Below, one piece after another: positions 57,844-64,000 of a stretch of 64,000 nucleotides of DNA. Numbering within the stretch: the stretch's first letter is position 1; every line of letters starts with the position of its first letter. The notes beneath the pieces are model-generated. The model saw nothing but the letters and a program-made list of their open reading frames with translations, did no database searches and was not told where the DNA came from. The stretch comes from Schlegelella_A sp036263655. GTDB lineage: Bacteria; Pseudomonadota; Gammaproteobacteria; Burkholderiales; Burkholderiaceae_C. Made by a program: the position numbers and the translations under genes. Location: the NCBI GenBank assembly GCA_036263655.1, contig DATAGP010000052.1, forward strand, positions 103,482-167,481, given 5' to 3'.

Positions 57844-57905
57844 TGCGCATTTCCTCAGCGTTTCTGCAAGCCTACATTCTCGGCTCCTCGACTTCGGAGA
57901 GTCCC

Positions 57906-58616
57906 ATGGATTCATCGCCCGATCGCGCCAGCTCGCGCCACGGCATCGCCCCGCTTCGCCTCGTGTCGCACGCGCTCTGCCCCTACGTGCAGCGTGCGGC
58001 CATCGTCCTGCACGAGAAGGGCATCGCCTTCGAGCGGTGCGACATCGATCTCGCGGCCAAGCCGCGCTGGTTCCTCGACGTCTCGCCCCTCGGCAAGACG
58101 CCGGTGCTGCTGGTCGGCGATGCCGCGCTGTTCGAATCGGCGGTGATCTGCGAGTACCTGGACGAGACGACCGAGCCGCGCCTGCACCCTGTCGACCCGC
58201 TCGAGCGCGCCCGCCAGCGAGGCTGGATGGAGTTCGGCTCGGCGATGCTGAACGCGATCGGCGCCTTCTACGGCGCCAGCGACGAGCCGGCCCTGCACGA
58301 GCGGGCCCGCGACCTGCGCGCGCGCTTCGAGCAGGTCGAGGCCGCTCTCGGGGTCGGCCCCTGGTTCGCCGGTGCGCACTTCGGCATGGTCGACGCCGTG
58401 TTCGGACCGGTGTTCCGGTACTTCGACGTGTTCGAAGGCATCGGCGAGTTCGGCTTCTTCGCCGGCCTGCCCAAGGTCGCTGCCTGGCGAGCGGCCTTGG
58501 CGGCGCGCCCCTCGGTGCAGGCCGCCGCGAGCCCGCACTACGCGGAGCGGCTCGAACGGTTCCTGCTCGCGCGCGGGTCGGCGCTGTCCCGGTGCATGGA
58601 GGCGCTGCACGCCTGA
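57906..58616 (+). CDS. Glutathione S-transferase family protein
   Basis: This 236-residue GST has an N-terminal thioredoxin-like domain (LVSHALCPYVQRAAIVLHEK) with a cysteine at the position used by omega/beta-like classes. The cis-proline segment is LGKTPVLLVGD with ESAVICEYLDE, and a helical C-terminal domain follows. It is probably a glutathione-dependent detoxification or thiol-transfer enzyme. It is paired divergently with a LysR regulator. It is followed after 101 bp by an SDR gene on the same strand. Confidence 0.9.
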   Translation: MDSSPDRASSRHGIAPLRLVSHALCPYVQRAAIVLHEKGIAFERCDIDLAAKPRWFLDVSPLGKTPVLLVGDAALFESAVICEYLDETTEPRLHPVDPLERARQRGWMEFGSAMLNAIGAFYGASDEPALHERARDLRARFEQVEAALGVGPWFAGAHFGMVDAVFGPVFRYFDVFEGIGEFGFFAGLPKVAAWRAALAARPSVQAAASPHYAERLERFLLARGSALSRCMEALHA

Positions 58617-58717
58617 GCGCCGGCGGAACGCGAGCGAGGAGGCTCGCTGCGGGACGCCCGCCCTCGAGCTGCCGAGTGGCCGACACTTGCATCCATCGCT
58701 CACCAAGGAACACGACG

Positions 58718-59521
58718 ATGGATCTCGAACTTCGCAACAAGCGCGCGCTCGTCACCGGCGGCAGCCGCGGCATCGGCAAGGCGATCGCGCGCGAGCTGGC
58801 GCTCGAGGGCGCCTCGGTCGCCTTGCTGGCGCGCGACGCCGATCGCCTCGCCGCCACCGCGAGCCAGATCGCCAACGAGACCGGCGCGACCATCGTTCCG
58901 GTCGTCGCCGACACGACCGACGACGAGCAGGTCGCGCGCGCCGTCGCCGAAGCGGTGGCCGGTCTCGGCGGCGGCATCGACATCCTCGTCAACGCCGCGG
59001 CCGAGCCGGGCGGCTACGCCGTGCCGCCGCCGCTCGCCGAGATCACGGGCGAATTCCTGCAGCGCGAGATCGACGTCAAGGTCATGGGCTACCTGCGCTG
59101 CGCCCGTGCCGTGGTGCCGTACATGCAGGCGCAGCGCTGGGGCCGCATCGTCAACCTCAGCGGCCTGGCGGCACGGCAGACGGGCAACACCGTCGGCAGC
59201 ATCCGCAACGTCGCCGTCGCGGCGATGGCCAAGAACCTGGCCGACGAGCTGGGGCCCTGCGGCATCAACGTCACCGTCGTCCACCCCGGTCTGACGCGCA
59301 CCGAGCGCACCGCCGCGCTGCTGCAGGCGCGGGCCCGGGCCCAGGGCACGACCGAGCAGGCGATCGAGCGGCAGATGGCCGACGCGAACTCGATCCGCCA
59401 TCTGGTCGACGCCGCCGAGGTGGCGCATGTCGTCGTCTTCCTGGCGTCGCCGAAGTCGGTGGCGATCAACGGCGAATCGATCGCTGCCGGCGGCGGCGCG
59501 CCGCGCGCCATCCACTACTGA
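58718..59521 (+). CDS. Short-chain dehydrogenase/reductase with altered catalytic motif
   Basis: This 267-residue Rossmann protein has the SDR cofactor motif TGGSRGIGKAIA near residues 13-24, VNAAAEPGG at the NNAG position, and Ser148 in VNLSGLAAR. The usual Y-x-x-x-K is absent: the aligned segment VGSIRNVAVAAM has Gly160 and Asn164 where Tyr and Lys are expected. The C-terminal part (INVTVVHPGLTRTE) is normal. Related SDR-like proteins with the same change exist in this order (from memory), so this is a subfamily trait rather than a mutation. Catalysis by the standard mechanism is unlikely. AAGGAA precedes the ATG. Confidence 0.88.
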   Translation: MDLELRNKRALVTGGSRGIGKAIARELALEGASVALLARDADRLAATASQIANETGATIVPVVADTTDDEQVARAVAEAVAGLGGGIDILVNAAAEPGGYAVPPPLAEITGEFLQREIDVKVMGYLRCARAVVPYMQAQRWGRIVNLSGLAARQTGNTVGSIRNVAVAAMAKNLADELGPCGINVTVVHPGLTRTERTAALLQARARAQGTTEQAIERQMADANSIRHLVDAAEVAHVVVFLASPKSVAINGESIAAGGGAPRAIHY

Positions 59522-59566
59522 TGTCGGCGCTCGTCCTGCGCGCGAGACGCGCACGGGCGAGGCGGG

Positions 59567-60850
59567 TCAGTAGCGTGACGACGGCGCGCGGCGCACGTTC
59601 TCGATGACGAAGCCGTCGCGCGGCAGCGCCGGCAGGCGGCGCATGTCGATCTCGCTCGAGCGCGCCGCGACGCGGTACTCCATGCGCGTGAGCAGCATCT
59701 GCAGCGCCAGCAGCATGAGCCGGGTGGCGACGTCCTCGCCGGGGCAGCGGTGGTGCGTCGCGGCGTCGCCGCCGCCCTGCGGCACAAAGTCGAAGCGGCC
59801 CGGCGCGCGCCCGCTCCAGCGCCGCGGCGAGAAGGTGTGCGGGTCGGGCCAAGCGAGCGGGTCGTGGTTCGTGCCGTGCAGGTCGAGCATGGTCCGCCGG
59901 CCCTTCGGGAAGTGCATGCCGTTCCAGTCGAAGGCGTGGCGCACCTTCGCCACGGTCGCCGGGAAGAAGGGGTAGTGCCGGCGCACCTCCTGCGTGAAGG
60001 CCAGCGCTTCCGCCGACGTGCCCGGCTGCGCCAGGATCGCGCGCCAGGCCGGATGCGCATGGAGCGCGTGCGCGACGAAGACGATGTAGACCGACACCGC
60101 CACGGTCGGCCGCAGGATGTTGATCAGCTCGACCGCGGCGACCCGCGGCGCCAGCAGCTCGCCGTCGGCATCGCGGTGGGCAGCGACGCGGTCGGCGGCG
60201 CTGCCGGGCGTGAACACGCCGCGATGGGCGCGCGCGTCGCGCACCAGTCCGGCGATCCAGGCCTCCGCCTGCATACGGGCCACCCGCGCGCGGAGGTGCC
60301 GTCGCGCGCCCGACGCGGCGAAGTCGAACAGGGCGGTGAGCTGCGCCGTGCGTCGCGGCAGGCTCTCCGCCGCCAGGGGCACGCCGGCCCAGTCGCAGAC
60401 GGCCTGCGTCAGCACCGGCTGGACGGCGCGGTACAGCGAGATCGATCCGGCCCTTTCCCAGCCGGGCAGCGCCGCCTCCCACTCCCGCCGCACCCGTTCC
60501 CCGAGCCGGCCGACCGCATCGGCGCCGAGCGTGCCCGTGAACAGCGACTTGCGCCGGCGATGCGCCTCGCCGTCGAGGCCCTGCACCGCGCCCTTGCCGA
60601 ACAGCGTCGCGCGCAGCGGCTCCGGTGCGGCGCCGGCGCGCTGGAAGCGCGCCGTGTCGTAGAAGAGCTCGGCCGCGCGCACGCCGCGCATGCACAGCGT
60701 GCGCTGGAGCATGAGCCGCGTCTCGAAGACGTCGGTCCCGAGCTCGGTGCAGTGGCGGTCGATGAAGCGGTACGGATCGGCCAGCAGGGCCAGGCTGCTG
60801 TCCCACGAGTCGAGTCTCGGGATGGGTCTGACGCCGCCGCTGAGGCTCAT
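59567..60850 (-). CDS. Cytochrome P450, CYP152 (fatty-acid peroxygenase)-like
   Basis: This 427-residue P450 has the heme-thiolate loop FDFVPQGGGDAATHHRCPGE with Cys369. In the I-helix the Arg247-Pro248 pair (NILRPTVAVSVYIVF) replaces the usual acid-alcohol pair. Both are hallmarks of the P450-BSbeta/SPalpha/OleT group that uses hydrogen peroxide to hydroxylate or decarboxylate fatty acids without a redox partner. Length and the N-terminal PIPRLDSWDSSLALLADPY also fit. No ferredoxin or reductase is adjacent, consistent with peroxygenase use. It is divergent from the M16 peptidase gene by 76 bp. Confidence 0.88.
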   Translation of the reverse strand: MSLSGGVRPIPRLDSWDSSLALLADPYRFIDRHCTELGTDVFETRLMLQRTLCMRGVRAAELFYDTARFQRAGAAPEPLRATLFGKGAVQGLDGEAHRRRKSLFTGTLGADAVGRLGERVRREWEAALPGWERAGSISLYRAVQPVLTQAVCDWAGVPLAAESLPRRTAQLTALFDFAASGARRHLRARVARMQAEAWIAGLVRDARAHRGVFTPGSAADRVAAHRDADGELLAPRVAAVELINILRPTVAVSVYIVFVAHALHAHPAWRAILAQPGTSAEALAFTQEVRRHYPFFPATVAKVRHAFDWNGMHFPKGRRTMLDLHGTNHDPLAWPDPHTFSPRRWSGRAPGRFDFVPQGGGDAATHHRCPGEDVATRLMLLALQMLLTRMEYRVAARSSEIDMRRLPALPRDGFVIENVRRAPSSRY

Positions 60851-60926
60851 GGCGCGGATCGGCAATGCCTGTGCCCAGTTGCGGGACACGACTTGCGTGC
60901 GCGGCCGCGGCCACAATCTGCGGGTG

Positions 60927-62207
60927 ATGAGCCGACCGATGGACGAAGACCTGAGCGTGAGCACCCTGGCCAACGGCGTGCGCGTGCTCGTCCTCCGCCT
61001 GCCGCATCTCGAGACGGCGAGCGTGAGCGTGTTCATCCGCACCGGCAGCAGCCACGAGAGCCGGCGCCTGAACGGCATCAGCCACTTCGTCGAGCACATG
61101 GCCTTCAAGGGCACGCACGGGCGCAGCTGCCAGCAGATCAACCTCGATGCGGAGCGGCTCGGCGCCGACGTCAACGCGCACACCGACAAGGACCACACGG
61201 CGTACCACATGCGCGGCCGGGCGCGCGACGCCGGCGCCTTCCTGCGGATGCTCGGCGACATCGTCCAGAACAGCAGCTTCCCGGCCGCCGAGCTCGAGCG
61301 CGAGCGCCAGGTGATCCTGCACGAGATGAGCGAGGACGACGACGACGCGCTCGCCACCGCCGACAAGCTGTTCGACAACGCCTGCTTCCGCTCGCACCCG
61401 CTGGCCCAGCCGGTGATCGGCAACCGCGCCAACATCCGCCGCTTCACGCGCGACGAGCTGCTCGCCTACGTGCACGGGCAGTACTCGGGCGCCAACGTCG
61501 TCGTCGGCGTCGCCGGCAACGTCGATCCGGCGGCGACGCTCGAGCAGGCGGAAGCGGCGTTCGGCGCCATGCGGCGGGGCAGCGAGAACCGGGTCGCGCT
61601 GCCGGAGTACGTCGGCGGCATCGCCGCCAAGGCGCAGGCCGGCTACAGCCAGACCCACGTCGTCCTCGGCTTCCCGATCCCGTCGGCGCGCGACGACTAC
61701 CACGCCAGCGCGGTCGCCGCCGCCCTGTTCGGCGAAGGCATGAGCTCGCCGCTGATGGACGAGATCCGCGAGCGCCGCGGCCTCGTCTACTACGCCTCAT
61801 GCACCGCCGAGGTCAACGAGCTCGCCGGCCTGTTCGTGGTCGAGGCCTCGACCGCGCCCGAGCACGCCGACGAATTCTTCGTCGAGGTGCGCCGCCTGCT
61901 CGAGGCGCAGGCCGCCGACATTGCCCCAGTCGATCTCGAGCGGGCCCGCAACCAGATGGCGGTGCGCAGCCTGCGCGCGCAGGAGCGGCCGTCGCGCCGG
62001 CTCGAGGACGCGGCCCTCGACCTCTTCGTGCACGGCCGCGTCCGCCCGCGCGCCGAGCTGACGGCGCGGACCGAGGGCGTCACCGCGGCCGAGGTCCGCC
62101 ACGCGTTCGCGGCGATGCTCGAGGCGCGCGCCGCGATCGCCATCGCCGGCAAGCTGCGCAAGGGCTCGGTCGAGCGCACGCGCGAGCTCTTCCCGACGCC
62201 GGCCTGA
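60927..62207 (+). CDS. M16-family zinc metallopeptidase
   Basis: This 426-residue pitrilysin-superfamily protein has the inverted zinc motif H-F-V-E-H (HFVEHMAFKGT, about residues 55-65). The distal Glu lies in the following helix (ERERQVILHEMSEDDDD), and the C-terminal half ends in ERRGLVYYASC and similar processing-peptidase elements. It is a one-piece protein of normal size for the bacterial mitochondrial-processing-peptidase-like group. The start is ATG 60927, with GTG 60924 just ahead. It is cytosolic or periplasm-associated; no signal peptide was seen. Only 10 bp separate it from the next gene. Confidence 0.92.
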   Translation: MSRPMDEDLSVSTLANGVRVLVLRLPHLETASVSVFIRTGSSHESRRLNGISHFVEHMAFKGTHGRSCQQINLDAERLGADVNAHTDKDHTAYHMRGRARDAGAFLRMLGDIVQNSSFPAAELERERQVILHEMSEDDDDALATADKLFDNACFRSHPLAQPVIGNRANIRRFTRDELLAYVHGQYSGANVVVGVAGNVDPAATLEQAEAAFGAMRRGSENRVALPEYVGGIAAKAQAGYSQTHVVLGFPIPSARDDYHASAVAAALFGEGMSSPLMDEIRERRGLVYYASCTAEVNELAGLFVVEASTAPEHADEFFVEVRRLLEAQAADIAPVDLERARNQMAVRSLRAQERPSRRLEDAALDLFVHGRVRPRAELTARTEGVTAAEVRHAFAAMLEARAAIAIAGKLRKGSVERTRELFPTPA

Positions 62208-62217
62208 GGCGACGCGC

Positions 62218-62892
62218 GTGCGGCCCGCGACACGCAAGCTGCTGCGCATCGTCCTGCTCGCCGACCTCGTCCTCTTCGGCACGGCCGGCCTGGTCTGGTA
62301 CGCGCTGCGCCCCTCCGACGAGACGGCGGAGCTGATCGCCCGGAACCCCGGCTGGACGGTCGACAGCAGCCTCGGCTGGGTGGTCATGACCGAGCACGCG
62401 ACGCAGCGGCGCGTGGTCATCGCTCCCGAGCAGATCGGCCCGAACGCCGTGCGCACGGTCCCCTGCGCCGAGGTGGAGAAGGCCTACCCCGCGTGGTTCC
62501 GCGTCCCCGGCGACAGCAGCGAGACGGAGCCGCTGGCCTGCGTCCACGTCGCGGGCGAGGATCAGGACGCCTACGTCATGAACTTCCTCACCGCGCTGGA
62601 GATCCCGAAGCTCTGGGACGAGGTCTACGCGCCGCTGGTCGACGCGGCGAAGCGGCCCTACTCCGGCGGCCATTCGATGGCCGGCAGGAAGGGGCGCAAG
62701 CTCGATCGCGAGGCGATCGGCGCCGCCGCGCGGCCGCCGCTGCCCGGCGCGAGCGGGCCGCGCCCGGGCGGCAGCCTCGGCTACGCCATCGACGCCGAGC
62801 CGGGCAGCGGCGAGCGCCAGACGAACCTCCAGGCGACGCACGTCGGCGACGAAACCCTGGTGGTGGCGACGTTTCGAAAGCCGCCCCTTTAG
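62218..62892 (+). CDS. Membrane-anchored hypothetical protein
   Basis: This 224-residue protein starts with GTG 62218 and carries one N-terminal membrane segment (LLRIVLLADLVLFGTAGLVW, about residues 8-27). A soluble domain with two cysteines follows (TVPCAEVEKAYPAWF, PLACVHVAGED). No family is recognised. It lies directly after the M16 peptidase and before the transglutaminase-like gene, so all three may form one transcription unit. Confidence 0.65.
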   Translation: MRPATRKLLRIVLLADLVLFGTAGLVWYALRPSDETAELIARNPGWTVDSSLGWVVMTEHATQRRVVIAPEQIGPNAVRTVPCAEVEKAYPAWFRVPGDSSETEPLACVHVAGEDQDAYVMNFLTALEIPKLWDEVYAPLVDAAKRPYSGGHSMAGRKGRKLDREAIGAAARPPLPGASGPRPGGSLGYAIDAEPGSGERQTNLQATHVGDETLVVATFRKPPL

Positions 62893-62939
62893 GATGGCGT
62901 TGATGCACGCCCGCACGCACTCGTCTGCCCGGAGGCACC

Positions 62940-63878
62940 TTGGTCCGTCTTGAGCTCGAGCTCGCGCTCGCCTACGAGATCCACGATCGAGGCGGCGCGG
63001 ACTTCGTCTTCAACATCCACGCCGCGCACACGCCGCAGCAGACCGTGCGCGACGAGCGGCTGGCATTCAGCCAGCAGGTCACCCCCGAGATCTGGACCGA
63101 TCCGGCGACGACGACCCGCCTGATGCGCCTGCACGCCGGCCCGGGGCCGCTGCACGTGACCTATTCGGCCACCGTCGACGTGGTCCACCACGTCGCCGAC
63201 CCGGAGACGCTCGCCGAGGTGCCGGTGCAGCGGCTGCCGCTCGACGTGGTGCCGTACGTGTACCCGAGCCGCTATTGCCAGGCCGACCGTCTCCTGAAAC
63301 TGGCGTTCGACGAGTTCGGGCACCTGTGGCAGGGCTACAGCCGCGTGCTCGCGATCCAGCACTGGGTGCAGAAGCGGGTCACCTTCGCGTCGAACACGAC
63401 GAACTCGAGCACGTCGGCCGTCGACACGCTGATCGAGCGGGTCGGCGTCTGCCGCGACTTCACGCACCTGATGATCGCCCTCTGCCGCGCCCTCAGCATC
63501 CCGGCCCGCATCGCCACCGGCACCGACTACGGCGCCAGCCCAGGCCTCGGGCCGCCCGACTTCCACGCCTACGTCGAGGTCTATCTCGACCATCGCTGGT
63601 ACCTGTTCGACGCGTCCGGCACCGGCATCCCCATGGGCTTCATGCGCTTCGGCACCGGCCGCGACGCCGCCGACGTCGCCTTCGCGACGATCTTCGGCGG
63701 CGTGCACGCCATGGCACCGCGCATCGACGTCCGCGCCGTGCAAGGCGAAGGGCTCGAGACGCCGCAGCACCGCCGCGAAGCGCTATCGACGGCGTCTGGC
63801 AGCCCGCCTCCGGCCGCGGCCGACGCGCCGCCGGCCGACGCGCCGCGCGGTCACGTCACGCAGCAGCTTCCGGACTGA
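62940..63878 (+). CDS. Transglutaminase-like superfamily protein
   Basis: This 312-residue protein starts at TTG 62940, chosen because GGAGG lies 5-9 bases upstream and no ATG is nearby. The N-terminal beta domain (LELALAYEIHDRGGADFVFN) and a transglutaminase core show a Cys-His-Asp triad in ERVGVCRDFTHL, PDFHAYVEVYLD and LFDASGTG. Bacterial members act as proteases or transamidases, often encoded with other such proteins. The C-terminal 50 residues are Ala/Pro-rich and disordered. It is preceded by the M16 peptidase and membrane protein genes. Confidence 0.87.
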   Translation: MVRLELELALAYEIHDRGGADFVFNIHAAHTPQQTVRDERLAFSQQVTPEIWTDPATTTRLMRLHAGPGPLHVTYSATVDVVHHVADPETLAEVPVQRLPLDVVPYVYPSRYCQADRLLKLAFDEFGHLWQGYSRVLAIQHWVQKRVTFASNTTNSSTSAVDTLIERVGVCRDFTHLMIALCRALSIPARIATGTDYGASPGLGPPDFHAYVEVYLDHRWYLFDASGTGIPMGFMRFGTGRDAADVAFATIFGGVHAMAPRIDVRAVQGEGLETPQHRREALSTASGSPPPAAADAPPADAPRGHVTQQLPD

Positions 63879-63900
63879 GCCCCGCGCATCCGCCGGGGCT
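63878..63900 (+). terminator. Hairpin overlapping the last base of the transglutaminase stop codon
   Basis: Perfect 7-bp arms AGCCCCG and CGGGGCT enclose a 9-base loop beginning at the last base of the stop codon. No T-run follows, so it is a terminator-like structure of moderate support. Confidence 0.45.
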
Positions 63901-63921
63901 ACCGCCCGCAGGGCGCGGCGT

Positions 63922-64000
63922 TCACGCGGCGCGACGCCATTCGGGCTGCGGGGCCTCGCAGCGACGCAGCCGCCGCCTGAGGAAGAAGCGAGCCATCTCG
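63922..64000 (-). CDS. Possible 3' end of a minus-strand gene (partial)
   Basis: A minus-strand frame is open from the right edge to a TGA at 63924-63922. It encodes a very basic tail (MARFFLRRRLRR, then CEAPQPEWRRAA). It could be the C-terminus of a gene that begins beyond the window, but 26 codons are too few to judge. Confidence 0.25.
   Translation of the reverse strand, partial: EMARFFLRRRLRRCEAPQPEWRRAA

Overview
The window is about 70% GC, densely packed with short intergenic gaps, and reads as a chromosomal segment of a Burkholderiales-type betaproteobacterium (Comamonadaceae or Rubrivivax/Leptothrix-like). The evidence is the Bug/TctC-type solute receptors, PEP-CTERM cargo proteins, a five-step Hut pathway with HutF and HutG, and a Burkholderiales-style GC-rich repeat inside hutH. 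No rRNA, tRNA, CRISPR array, insertion sequence, integrase or phage gene was found, and no gene-free stretch exceeds 300 bases.

Region by region. 1-2.8 kb: the end of an enolase-superfamily enzyme with an ABC permease and NMT1-type binding protein. 2.9-5.9 kb: an alpha/beta hydrolase and an EF-G-like GTPase, converging. 6.0-10.0 kb: a complete tctCBA tripartite tricarboxylate transporter coupled to a TIM-barrel isomerase. 10.1-19.4 kb: the histidine-utilisation locus (hutD-I-G-F on the minus strand, hutU and hutH on the plus strand). A PEP-CTERM gene sits between hutU and hutH, and hutH carries an in-frame repeat insertion. 19.5-23.8 kb: a second NMT1-type ABC transporter split by a methyltransferase/HxlR pair. 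24.6-28.2 kb: an operon of Bug receptor, FMO-like flavoenzyme and two AhpD/CMD-like proteins.

28.4-37.8 kb: an ABC_sub_bind protein, an aldo/keto reductase and a run of exported proteins. These are a secreted esterase, a signal-peptide-bearing HpcH/HpaI-type aldolase, a PEP-CTERM protein, a tannase-family lipoprotein and a DUF1566 protein. A decayed benAB-like ring-hydroxylating dioxygenase lies among them. 37.9-44.7 kb: two cyclic-nucleotide-binding proteins (one membrane-bound, one fused to patatin) around a Tat-type FAD oxidase, then a cyclase-STAND-TPR regulator. 44.8-51.7 kb: a PEP-CTERM protein, small unknowns, RlpA, an MFS exporter and a hybrid histidine kinase. 51.7-54.2 kb: a DUF4142-cupredoxin-ECF sigma operon. 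54.3-64.0 kb: a class II aldolase with a Rieske oxygenase, LysR/GST, an atypical SDR, a CYP152-like P450, an M16 peptidase and a transglutaminase-like protein.

Taken together, the genes suggest a metabolically versatile heterotroph. It has five solute-binding proteins for small organic acids or aromatics, histidine catabolism to glutamate and formate, and several oxidative or hydrolytic enzymes acting on aromatic and ester compounds. All calls rest on reading the sequence and on motif recognition; no database search was run.
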